From positions 1 through 30,287 of IMG/VR virus record IMGVR_UViG_3300017598_000405: DNA of 30,287 nucleotides, one strand, 5' to 3'. Below the pieces are notes generated by a model, which saw nothing but the letters and a program-made list of their open reading frames with translations, had not been told where the DNA came from and did not search any database. Position 1 is the stretch's first letter. Each line of letters begins with the position of its first letter. Position numbers and translations under genes: made by a program. The stretch is from a virus. This document shows positions 23,436 through 30,287 of this stretch, piece by piece.

Positions 23436-24023
23436 TTAAGCCTCAATAGCTCTTATTAAAACGGAAGTTAAACCTTTATTTGCGTCCAAACTTAGCGTTG
23501 AATCATCTTTAGTCATACGTAAGGTGAACACACCTTCACCAACATCTTCATTGATTGTAACGTTAGCAAAAAGTCTTGGGGTAATTTTAAGTGTAGCTTT
23601 ACCAGTATTATCGGAGTCCGTTGACTCTTTTATCTTATAAGCCTTAGTGTGATTAGCAAAGGTGATAAAGTCACCTGCTCTCAAAGCACCTACTGTGTTA
23701 AAAGGGAGTCCACCAACGTTTATACTATCTAAACCAGCAACAACACTAGAACTCACTTTGAAAGAGTTGTCAGCGCTCATGAAACGTAAAGGACATTTCA
23801 AAGTGAACGTGCCAAACCGACCACCAAGACCATCAATGAAAGCGCCAAGTTCACGTATATCATCAGACCAGAATTTCTTTGTTTCAAATTCCACGCGCCA
23901 CTTGTGAGGGTTGCCCCGTTTAGCAACTTCGGTGTTCATACCGTATTCAGTAACTTCCGTAAAAGTTTTACTGGTTATATTACACTTTGAAGCGCTTGAA
24001 AATTTAACTGGAAATGTTGACAT
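23436..24023 (-). CDS. Minor tail protein (DUF2460/gpM-like)
   Basis: 195 residues, ATG 24023 with AAAGGT upstream. HKWRVEFETKKFWSDDIREL followed by GAFIDGLGGRFGTFTLKCP resembles the conserved centre of DUF2460-type and gpM-type distal tail proteins, where a strand pair precedes a Gly-Arg turn. Place after the tape-measure gene fits. Its ribosome-binding site lies in one of two direct repeats that flank the homing-endonuclease remnant, so the insertion left its translation signal intact. Confidence 0.65.
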   Translation of the reverse strand: MSTFPVKFSSASKCNITSKTFTEVTEYGMNTEVAKRGNPHKWRVEFETKKFWSDDIRELGAFIDGLGGRFGTFTLKCPLRFMSADNSFKVSSSVVAGLDSINVGGLPFNTVGALRAGDFITFANHTKAYKIKESTDSDNTGKATLKITPRLFANVTINEDVGEGVFTLRMTKDDSTLSLDANKGLTSVLIRAIEA

Positions 24024-24028
24024 AATTT

Positions 24029-24042
24029 ACCTTTAAGGTCTA
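24029..24042. repeat. 14-bp direct repeat, left copy
   Basis: ACCTTTAAGGTCTA, identical to 24951-24964. It carries the ribosome-binding site of the gene at 24023 and the TAG stop of the endonuclease remnant. Confidence 0.85.
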
Positions 24043-24943
24043 CTTAGATGGTTCAAACCAATAATTTGGGAATTTTGAACTCTTACATCTGTTTATAATT
24101 GTTGCTTTAGTGCAATCATCCAACTCAGCAGCAGATGTTGATGAGTCAAACTTACCGTTAGGTGTATGATAATATCCTATGAAACCAGATGATGAAACTC
24201 CAACCCTTGATTTCAGTTTAATTAATCGCTCTTGGTTGCTGTTGTCAACTGATTCAAACCAATAATCTTTAAAGTTATCACTGTGCAACCTATACTTAAT
24301 ACCGTTGCTAGTGCAACCTATACTTTTAGCAGCTAAGTTTAAAGATTCAAATTTACCGTTAGGGGTATGATAATATCCTATGAAATATTTAGAACTAGCG
24401 CCTGATTGTGCTGTTTTAATTTTTAACACTACATCGTCTTTTATAGCATTAACTGCTATTGACTCAAACCAGTAATTCTGAAAATTAGAACTTTTACATC
24501 TGTTCCTAATTGTTTTAACAGTGCAACCAACACCTTCGGACGCTAAAACCAGTGATTCAAATTTACCGAAAGGTGTGTGGTAATAACCGTTAAAATTAGG
24601 AGACAAACAACCTTTCTTACCAAACCAGAAACTCTTATCACCTGTAAATTTGCCAATGTTGGATTCACTAATTTTATGTTTATGTTCTGGTGAAAGTTTT
24701 CTACCTTTGTTAGCTTTCAACAACCCAACAGTTGTTTTATGTGACATTGTTCTACCAATGTTGGACTCACTAATGTTACGTTTGTGTTCTGGTGAAAACT
24801 TTCTACCTTTGTTAGCTTTGCTCATTTTAACACGTGTTTCACGCGAATGTGTCTCACCAAACATAGCAAGGTGCTGTTTTCTTAGTCCAACCACGCATCA
24901 CACGAGAACTTATAATTTGATCATACAACCTCTCGTAATTCAT
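24040..24943 (-). pseudogene. Decayed HNH/NUMOD homing endonuclease
   Basis: Two pieces in different frames. An N-terminal piece starts at ATG 24943 with AGGTG upstream (MNYERLYDQIISSRVMRGWT, then KKTAPCYVW) and stops at 24854; this is the usual opening of phage HNH homing endonucleases, just before where the HHI catalytic motif would be. The larger piece, 24894-24040 from a GTG (284 aa), begins near the end of where an HNH domain would finish. It holds two NUMOD3-like units (KMSKANKGRKFSPEHKRNIS and LLKANKGRKLSPEHKHKISE) and three 60-residue repeats starting GYYHTPNGKFES and ending NYWFES, probably DNA-binding. The catalytic HNH core is missing, so it cannot cut DNA by this motif. It sits between two tail genes. 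Confidence 0.75.
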
Positions 24944-24950
24944 CACCAAC

Positions 24951-24964
24951 ACCTTTAAGGTCTA
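24951..24964. repeat. 14-bp direct repeat, right copy
   Basis: ACCTTTAAGGTCTA at the end of the tape-measure gene, including its stop codon. Removing the DNA between the two copies would join this stop to the ribosome-binding site and ATG of the next tail gene with normal spacing. Confidence 0.85.
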
Positions 24965-27699
24965 TTCATTGCGTACTTAATATGGTTTACAATGCGGTCA
25001 GCATTATCTTCATACCACCTTTCAGTAGCATTATAACCTGACGAATCAGGTAACGTCAAATTAATACTTGTATCCCCACCTGAACCACCTTCTTTTCTAC
25101 GTTTTAAGTCATCTTTCAAATCTTTGTTAAGCTTTTCAGTCATTACACGTTCACCACCTTGTAAAAGATAGCTACCTGTTCTTTCAACGGTACTGATACC
25201 GTCATGGAACTGTGGCATTTGTTGACTTTTAATATTCCTAACATTAACTAAACCAGCAGCAGTAACTAAACCAGCAGCAGCAAAGTTAAAAGGTGGTGGT
25301 AATGAAGCTAAAGCATTGTTTGCAGCAGCATAAGTGTTCATCACAGATTTAGCTATGTTAGCAGCTTTACTGATAGCAAATAGCTTTTTAGACCCACTAG
25401 CACCCAATGTACTTAATGCTGACCATGTATCTTTACTCGCTTGCATTCTGCCTTGTTTTTCAAGTTCAGCTTGTTTGATATTAAACTTACTTGTTACACC
25501 TTCACGTTGTTTTCTTTTTTCATCAGCACTAACTTCTGACGCTTCAATAGCATCTAACGATTCTTGTTTTACACGTAGTAGTTCGGCTTGCTTATTTTCT
25601 TGCTCACCAAGATTGACACCAAAGAAATCTTGGAAACCACCTGCACCATTTTCAACACCAGCAAAACTTTCATCAACTTTACCACTGAATTGTTGAGTAG
25701 CACGTTTAGCTGATTCTTCTTGTGCTTTTAATGTTTTAGAAGCTTCTGCTTGACTAAAAGCATCAACGTCAGCATCGTAATTTGAAGCAAGTTTGAATAG
25801 ATGATTAACCATGAATTCTTCACGTGAAGAATAACCTAAATCAGCCCACTCACTTTTTTTGAATTCAGCATTTTTAAATGCTTCAACATCAGCTTCATAC
25901 TTAGCTGTAATTTTGGCAACTTTACCACCACCACCGTCAATGGTTGCTATTAATTTAGCACGTTTTCTAGCTGCTGATGCAGCAACTTCTAATGCTCTAC
26001 GCTCACGATTTTCAGCAGCAACAATTCTATCGTTTTCACGCTTATCAATTTTATCAAGTTTTAACGCTAGACCTTTTTTAACATTTACAATTGTATCCGC
26101 ATATTCGTTTTCAACATCTATTTTATCATTGTAAGCATCTTCAACAAATTTATCATGGTGTAAAGTTAACTCTTTATTTTTATCAGCATGTTCTTGTTTA
26201 GCTTTATTTACTTGTACATTGATGTCGTATTCATTTTTACCAGCATGTCTTATACGTCTAATTTTTTCACCGTAAAACATTTCATTTACTTTGAGTGATT
26301 GATCAAACAAAGCTTGTTCTTCTTTTATAGCTTTATCACTAGCTATTGTTTGTTTTTCATACGCTTCGGTTAATGCTTTTGTTTTTTCCTGATGCACTCT
26401 TTCAGCTTTTGCTTTTTCTTTTTCAAAACCTGAAATTAAAGATATTCTACGTTGATCGTATGATTTGATAATTTCTTTATTAGCGTTTAAAGTTTGGTCT
26501 AATTCGCCAGCAAGTGTTTTAGCAAGCCCTTTTGCTTGTTGTATTCTTTCTACCGATTGTATTCTTTTTTTCTGGTTGATAAACTCCTGAAATTCAATAA
26601 CAGCTTCGTTATATCGACCTTCTGCAACCTTGATATTCTCGTCTTGTTTTGCAGTTGATTTACCTTCTTTTTCAAGCTGGTTTCGATACTTCATTGCTGC
26701 TAGTAATGTACGGTATCTTAACTGTTCTCTGGCTTGTAACTTATCAACGTCATCAAGTTCTATTTGTTTACTGTCATGAATCTTACTGCCTATTTGAAGC
26801 ATTTCATCAGTAATCATTACAAGACCAGTAATAGAGTCTCTTGCAAGTCTTATAAGTTTCGTTTTACCAAGTGATTCTAAAAAGTTATCCCAAGACTGAC
26901 CAGCAGAATCAACAGCAGCTTCTAACTGTGCGGCTTCAATGTTAGCTAAACCACCGAACTGATTTCGCATTTCAGCTAATACAATGTTTTGAGCGCCTAC
27001 GGTATCACCCATTTCCCACATTGACGCTATCATGTCTTTTTGGGATTTTGTAAATTGAATACCTTTACGAGACAATGCTCCAAGGTTTGCAATTGGGTCG
27101 TTTAAAGCTTTACCAAACGCAACCACACCTTCACGCAAATTACCACCAAATACAACTTTAGCATCAACAGCTAATTTAATGGTTTCTTTAAATGTTTCAC
27201 CTTGCACTTTACGAAAGGTTAATAATGCGTTGATTGCTTCTGAGGTACTAGCAACATCACCTAATGTATTTCTAGCTGTGCTTTGTGCTAAATCTTCTAA
27301 ATCGTTGCGAGTTAATCTAGCGGCAAAACCAGTGGCTTTAAGCAACCCTTGAAATTTGTTTTGTCGTTTTTCAAATTGCTCTAATGAAGATATTAATTTA
27401 CCAACGGCAATACCTACACCTGCAATACCTACACCAAGTGCAACATTACCTAAACCAAATCGGGTGATACCTGTACCGATAGCTGACAATCGACCAGAAA
27501 TAGGGTCTAACTGACCATTGAAGATAGCAACGTTGTTAGCTGCTCTTGTGAATTGTTGACCTAACTCTTTGACTTCTTTCTTGGATTTTTTGGTAGACTT
27601 TCGGGTACGCTCTAATTTTCGAGCAGCTTGGTCTAATGATTTTTCAAATGATTTAGTGTCACCAGCAATACCAATGACAATCTTAGTATCTTTACCCAC
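24955..27699 (-). CDS. Tail length tape measure protein
   Basis: 914 residues. GTG 27699 overlaps the end of the T chaperone frame and has AAGGAA upstream. N-terminus MGKDTKIVIGIAGDTKSFEK followed by Lys-rich helix is typical of tape measures. A hydrophobic segment at about 80-105 (LGVGIAGVGIAVGKLISSLE) and another near the C-terminus (NFAAAGLVTAAGLVNVRNIK) fit membrane-active parts. The long middle (about 330-700) is charged coiled coil. The end HDGISTVERTGSYLLQGGER is the conserved C-terminal motif region. It scaffolds tail-tube assembly and sets its length; at about 0.15 nm per residue the tail would be roughly 135-140 nm. Confidence 0.9.
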   Translation of the reverse strand: MGKDTKIVIGIAGDTKSFEKSLDQAARKLERTRKSTKKSKKEVKELGQQFTRAANNVAIFNGQLDPISGRLSAIGTGITRFGLGNVALGVGIAGVGIAVGKLISSLEQFEKRQNKFQGLLKATGFAARLTRNDLEDLAQSTARNTLGDVASTSEAINALLTFRKVQGETFKETIKLAVDAKVVFGGNLREGVVAFGKALNDPIANLGALSRKGIQFTKSQKDMIASMWEMGDTVGAQNIVLAEMRNQFGGLANIEAAQLEAAVDSAGQSWDNFLESLGKTKLIRLARDSITGLVMITDEMLQIGSKIHDSKQIELDDVDKLQAREQLRYRTLLAAMKYRNQLEKEGKSTAKQDENIKVAEGRYNEAVIEFQEFINQKKRIQSVERIQQAKGLAKTLAGELDQTLNANKEIIKSYDQRRISLISGFEKEKAKAERVHQEKTKALTEAYEKQTIASDKAIKEEQALFDQSLKVNEMFYGEKIRRIRHAGKNEYDINVQVNKAKQEHADKNKELTLHHDKFVEDAYNDKIDVENEYADTIVNVKKGLALKLDKIDKRENDRIVAAENRERRALEVAASAARKRAKLIATIDGGGGKVAKITAKYEADVEAFKNAEFKKSEWADLGYSSREEFMVNHLFKLASNYDADVDAFSQAEASKTLKAQEESAKRATQQFSGKVDESFAGVENGAGGFQDFFGVNLGEQENKQAELLRVKQESLDAIEASEVSADEKRKQREGVTSKFNIKQAELEKQGRMQASKDTWSALSTLGASGSKKLFAISKAANIAKSVMNTYAAANNALASLPPPFNFAAAGLVTAAGLVNVRNIKSQQMPQFHDGISTVERTGSYLLQGGERVMTEKLNKDLKDDLKRRKEGGSGGDTSINLTLPDSSGYNATERWYEDNADRIVNHIKYAMNRP

Positions 27700-27979
27700 C
27701 GCTACGATTCCTTAAAATTGCTTTCATTTCTTGCCAAGTTTGATCAGGTTTATCGGCAGTTTCTTTATTTGGATAAAAGTCAGATGGTTTTACTGGTTCT
27801 TTCGGGTTGTATAACCCATTAACAAGATATGTGCAAACTTCGGCATGTTGATACATTTCCAATTCGTATCCCCACGGTTCTTCCATATAATGATCAAACC
27901 ATTTATAAAAAACGCTTGATGGCATTTCATCAAGCATTTCATCAACATCAAGACGATTAAACTTTATAGCTAGTCTGTT
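27692..27979 (-). CDS. T-like tail assembly chaperone (made by -1 frameshift)
   Basis: Frame -1 relative to the G-like gene and open for about 95 codons. NRLAIKFNRLDVDEMLDEMP then FDHYMEEPWGYELEMYQHAE is the DUF4035-type pattern found in the T part of lambda-type G-T fusions. The conserved RLA segment begins before the first ATG (27937), so that ATG cannot be the true start. As in lambda, a small share of ribosomes should shift from G into this frame; both products help the tape measure and tail tube to assemble and are absent from virions. Slippage could occur at AAAGGAA (28006-28000) or TTTGGAA (27985-27979). Confidence 0.75.
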   Translation of the reverse strand, partial: NRLAIKFNRLDVDEMLDEMPSSVFYKWFDHYMEEPWGYELEMYQHAEVCTYLVNGLYNPKEPVKPSDFYPNKETADKPDQTWQEMKAILRNRSGG

Positions 27980-28359
27980 TCCAAACTTTCGTCCTGCAAT
28001 TCCTTTTCTTCGAACTTTAGTCCAGCAGCATCCTCTGCTGAATGTATTAACTTGTTAACATCGTTCATGTTTGTAACTTCATCACAAAGCATTCTATAAA
28101 TGTTATTAGGTGTTTGAGTAGGCTGACCATCAACAATAAAATGGTCAACTAAACAAGCAGCAACAAGCCGAAACCCTACTTTCGTATTGATTCCAGATTT
28201 GAAATAAATGGATGAACCATCTTTTACAAGACCATGTTCACGTTCCATTATGTCGTAGTATTCACACATAGCTAATGCTGATGGTTCAGTAAGGATGAAG
28301 TTCTCACCCTGTACTTCAACCTCAACAGTTTTACGCTTGCGGTTTTTAAACAAACCCAT
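27970..28359 (-). CDS. G-like tail assembly chaperone
   Basis: 129 residues. ATG 28359 overlaps the tail tube stop (TAATG). N-terminus FKNRKRKTVEVEVQGENFIL then EPSALAMCEYYDIMEREHG, a middle with VGFRLVAACLVDHF and an acidic C-terminus (EEKELQDESLETD) fit the G family between the tail tube and tape-measure genes. The last codons overlap the -1 frame that encodes the T part. Confidence 0.75.
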   Translation of the reverse strand: MGLFKNRKRKTVEVEVQGENFILTEPSALAMCEYYDIMEREHGLVKDGSSIYFKSGINTKVGFRLVAACLVDHFIVDGQPTQTPNNIYRMLCDEVTNMNDVNKLIHSAEDAAGLKFEEKELQDESLETD

Positions 28360-28772
28360 TATGCAGCAGCCAATACAGGCTTACCAGAAATCTTGATTTT
28401 GAAAGTTTGAGTGATGGTTTCATTTTTAGGTACTTCCATACCTGCACCTGTAACCACACCAACATAAGTATATGTTGAATTATCAGGGAATTTAATTTGA
28501 CCTTTCACCGTACCATCACCAGCGTCAAAAGCAGCCATTAACGCCACTTGACCAGCATCAGCAATAGCCCACTTTAAAGTTAGTGATAATTCACCAGCAT
28601 CAATCATACCAGCAACAAATTCTTTATAAATTTCAGCACTGTCTAAATAACTGTCTTCCGATGTGTCACGTGACATTTCAGGGAAACCTAATTCTTTAAC
28701 CTTTACTGTATTCACAGCGTATGAAACACCGTCATCACCCGATAAAGCATGTGTAGTAGTTGCACCAATCAT
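28359..28772 (-). CDS. Major tail tube protein
   Basis: 137 residues, ATG 28772. The pattern GFPEMSRDTSEDSYLDSAEI, then EFVAGMIDAGELSLTLKWAI, IKFPDNSTYTYVGVVTGAG and FKIKISGKPVL is that of the gpV/Hcp-like tail tube fold of lambda-type phages. Hexameric rings of this protein would form the tail tube. It lies just before the G/T chaperone genes and shares a TAATG overlap with G. Confidence 0.85.
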   Translation of the reverse strand: MIGATTTHALSGDDGVSYAVNTVKVKELGFPEMSRDTSEDSYLDSAEIYKEFVAGMIDAGELSLTLKWAIADAGQVALMAAFDAGDGTVKGQIKFPDNSTYTYVGVVTGAGMEVPKNETITQTFKIKISGKPVLAAA

Positions 28773-28776
28773 TTTG

Positions 28777-29175
28777 TTATACCTCGTATTTAACGTTAAA
28801 AATTAAAATCTTGACACCTGCGTCTGATTCGTTATCTAAGATATAATCAAAAGATTCAGGTTTAATGTATTCGACTAATCCGTCAAGGGTTGAACCAATA
28901 GGAAGTAAGTCGTAAATGTCTTGAGAATGAGTGTCTAACAAATTCTCGACTTCTTTCGCATTATCATGTATTGCAACACGTACTTCAAGTGAAATTTCTT
29001 CTGCACCATCTTCAAATAATCCGACACCTGTTGTAACGACAACAGCAGGTAAGTCTTTAGCACTATCACCAATATTATTCTTACGGGTACTGTAAGCTTT
29101 ATACTTAGCACCACCAGCAAAATTTTCAATAATTTCAGCAATTTTTTCACGGATAGGTTGTTCTTTTAGTATCAT
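28777..29175 (-). CDS. Tail terminator (gpU-like)
   Basis: 132 residues. ATG 29175 overlaps the Z-like stop (ATGA). ILKEQPIREKIAEIIENFAG, then LPAVVVTTGVGLFEDGAEEI and SLEVRVAIHDN followed by an alpha/beta C-terminal half (SFDYILDNESDAGVKILIFN) fit the tail terminator fold (gpU, minor capsid-to-tail ring). It caps the tail tube before joining to the head. Family membership is by pattern and gene order. Confidence 0.75.
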   Translation of the reverse strand: MILKEQPIREKIAEIIENFAGGAKYKAYSTRKNNIGDSAKDLPAVVVTTGVGLFEDGAEEISLEVRVAIHDNAKEVENLLDTHSQDIYDLLPIGSTLDGLVEYIKPESFDYILDNESDAGVKILIFNVKYEV

Positions 29176-29975
29176 TTTAATAGCCCTAGTTTCTTGAGTC
29201 TTTTATGTACTTCTTTAGTCTGCATTTCTTTAACTACCGTGTTTACATTATTCGTTCCTGAACCAGCAGCAGAGATTAGAGCTTGTCTAACTTTCAACTT
29301 TTCAATTTTCACAGCTTTCACAGGGTAAGGGTTTTTTTGACCAACACTTTTACGTTGGAAAAGTAGGTAACGCTTACCACCAAGTTGTGTCGCTTTAGCA
29401 CCAAGTTTTTCCATATAATGTTTATTGATAGCTTTACTACTTGCACGATATGAACCGTTTTCAAGATAAGCATTGTTATATGTACGACCTGCAATCTTAA
29501 CTTTACCGCCTCTACGACCACCTATTCTGGCACGTGAAACCTTTGATGACATGTTAGGTCTACGCTTACTACCAACGCGTCTTTTGCGTGATTTAAACCC
29601 ATACATTGCTTCTGCTTCTTTATCTTTAGCAAGTAGATCGACAACATTAATGGCATTACCACGAATCATGATTGACGCATATGGTCTAGCACTTCGACCT
29701 TTACCTGCTGAAACTTTCACACCTTGTACAAAGGTTCGATAGTAAATATGTTCTTTTGGGATAAGTAGTATATTAGCCGCGCGACCAATTACACTTGTTG
29801 ATGTTATATTTTTTGGAGTGATACCACTCACACGACCGTAAGCGATTTTATCAGCAGCTTTGTTGACACCTGCTTTACTAGCAAGCGTTACTGCTTTTTG
29901 GATATCGTGTTTTAATAATTCAGCTACGTCACCAAATCCTTCTAGCCCAGTAACATCAAAGCCACCGAAAGCCAT
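29172..29975 (-). CDS. Minor tail protein Z-like
   Basis: 267 residues, ATG 29975. N-terminus GFGDVAELLKHDIQKAVTLA, then a very basic, Gly/Arg-rich region (GFKSRKRRVGSKRRPNMSSK) that could contact DNA, then a conserved GGKRYLLFQRKSVGQKNPYP segment leading into VKAVKIEKLKVRQALISAA. This is the usual layout of Z-type tail completion proteins, which sit at the tail's head end. Position between FII-like and U-like genes agrees. Confidence 0.75.
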   Translation of the reverse strand: MAFGGFDVTGLEGFGDVAELLKHDIQKAVTLASKAGVNKAADKIAYGRVSGITPKNITSTSVIGRAANILLIPKEHIYYRTFVQGVKVSAGKGRSARPYASIMIRGNAINVVDLLAKDKEAEAMYGFKSRKRRVGSKRRPNMSSKVSRARIGGRRGGKVKIAGRTYNNAYLENGSYRASSKAINKHYMEKLGAKATQLGGKRYLLFQRKSVGQKNPYPVKAVKIEKLKVRQALISAAGSGTNNVNTVVKEMQTKEVHKRLKKLGLLK

Positions 29976-29977
29976 TG

Positions 29978-30287
29978 TTAACGTAGTTCCATCATTACTT
30001 GTGTACCTATTCTTTCGGTAAGGTGGATAGTAAATGTTCTATCAGTAGCAATCAGGTATAGTTGACTACGACCATTCTCAATTGCTACTGGTAAATCACT
30101 TTCAGGAATTTCAAAGGTGCGATAACCAGTACCAACACCTTCAAATTCATCAGTCTTTTCGTCAAAGATACCTCTGCAATCTTCACCTTTAGCTGCTTTG
30201 CCAGATATTGATTCGATTGTAACTATTCAAACGGATGCAGGTGCTTAATAACACTTCTAACGGTGGTCACTGGTGACGGTTGACCAC
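29978..30287 (-). pseudogene. FII-like head-tail joining protein, broken by a one-base frame change
   Basis: An 82-codon frame (30226-29978) reads VTIESISGKAAKGEDCRGIF, then FEGVGTGYRTFEIPESDLPV and LIATDRTFTIH, the pattern of lambda FII-type head-tail joining proteins. It has no ATG, GTG or TTG near its beginning. Just upstream, another frame, open from the right window edge to TAG 30225-30223, ends SVIKHLHPFE. Reading across with one extra A at GAATAG would join them as HPFEIVTIES. Either one base was lost by mutation or in the assembly, or two genes abut and the second uses an unusual start. The gene may begin beyond the edge. Confidence 0.55.
30266..30277. promoter_or_regulatory. GTCACTGGTGAC semi-palindrome near the right edge
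   Basis: The reverse complement GTCACCAGTGAC fits GTCANCAKTGAC. It lies inside a second inverted repeat, GTGGTCA (30263-30269) with TGACCAC (30281-30287). It falls in coding sequence, so it may be chance. Confidence 0.3.

Noticed and set aside
25859-26134. Rightward frames opposite the tape-measure gene, including this one and 25334-25696
   Set aside because: Ser/Leu-rich shadows of the coding strand without start signals.
27692-27937. Separate 81-aa gene starting at ATG 27937
   Set aside because: The conserved T-family segment starts earlier in the same frame, and there is no ribosome-binding site before this ATG; a frameshift product is more likely.

Overview
The window reads as about 30 kb of the genome of a tailed phage (or prophage) with a long non-contractile tail. 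The tail genes follow lambda order: FII-like, Z-like, U-like, tail tube, G/T chaperones, tape measure, tip proteins, J-like tip and fibre. The DNA is AT-rich, ribosome-binding sites are of AGGAGG type, and late proteins are of kinds common in phages of marine Gammaproteobacteria. The host (Vibrio, Shewanella, Pseudoalteromonas or a relative) is only a guess. No integrase, terminase, capsid, portal or endolysin gene lies inside the window, so lifestyle cannot be decided. No tRNA, rRNA or CRISPR array was seen.

Layout. (1) 1-3244, leftward: three DNA-metabolism genes, namely a DUF2815 ssDNA-binding-type protein cut by the window edge, a Cas4-like DUF2800 nuclease, and a 306-aa protein with a Pro-Ala-Val tandem repeat. 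(2) 3245-3378: divergent control region in which one palindromic TTGCAA hexamer can serve as the -35 box of promoters facing both ways. (3) 3379-11616, rightward: a closely packed early/replication operon with DUF3310, a possible ribbon-helix-helix protein, a 20-aa Cys-rich peptide, an adenine methyltransferase, two helix-turn-helix proteins, an SF2 helicase, a membrane protein, a WTDE-motif protein, a zinc-ribbon protein and a family B DNA polymerase. It ends at an intrinsic terminator at 11619-11642. (4) 11644-30287, leftward: the late module. Read in transcription order from the right edge it gives head-tail joining, tail tube, chaperones, tape measure, tail tip, fibre, DUF4376-like, a coiled-coil membrane protein, DUF1353, holin, a CCC-motif structural protein and a small protein. 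One rightward gene with its own strong promoter, a 55-aa zinc protein at 12777-12944, sits inside this leftward block like a moron.

Most notable observations: (a) a textbook -1 slippery heptamer, GGGAAAC in the correct phase, near the end of the CCC-motif gene, opening a 27-codon Lys-rich extension; (b) a decayed HNH homing-endonuclease gene between the tape-measure gene and the next tail gene, bounded by a 14-bp direct repeat that carries the ribosome-binding site of the next gene; (c) a recurring semi-palindrome GTCANCAKTGAC found five times, twice inside a 49-bp repeated leader and once over the -35 box of the moron promoter; (d) a short WTDE-type motif shared by three otherwise unrelated replication-region proteins; (e) a one-base break in the FII-like gene at the right edge.
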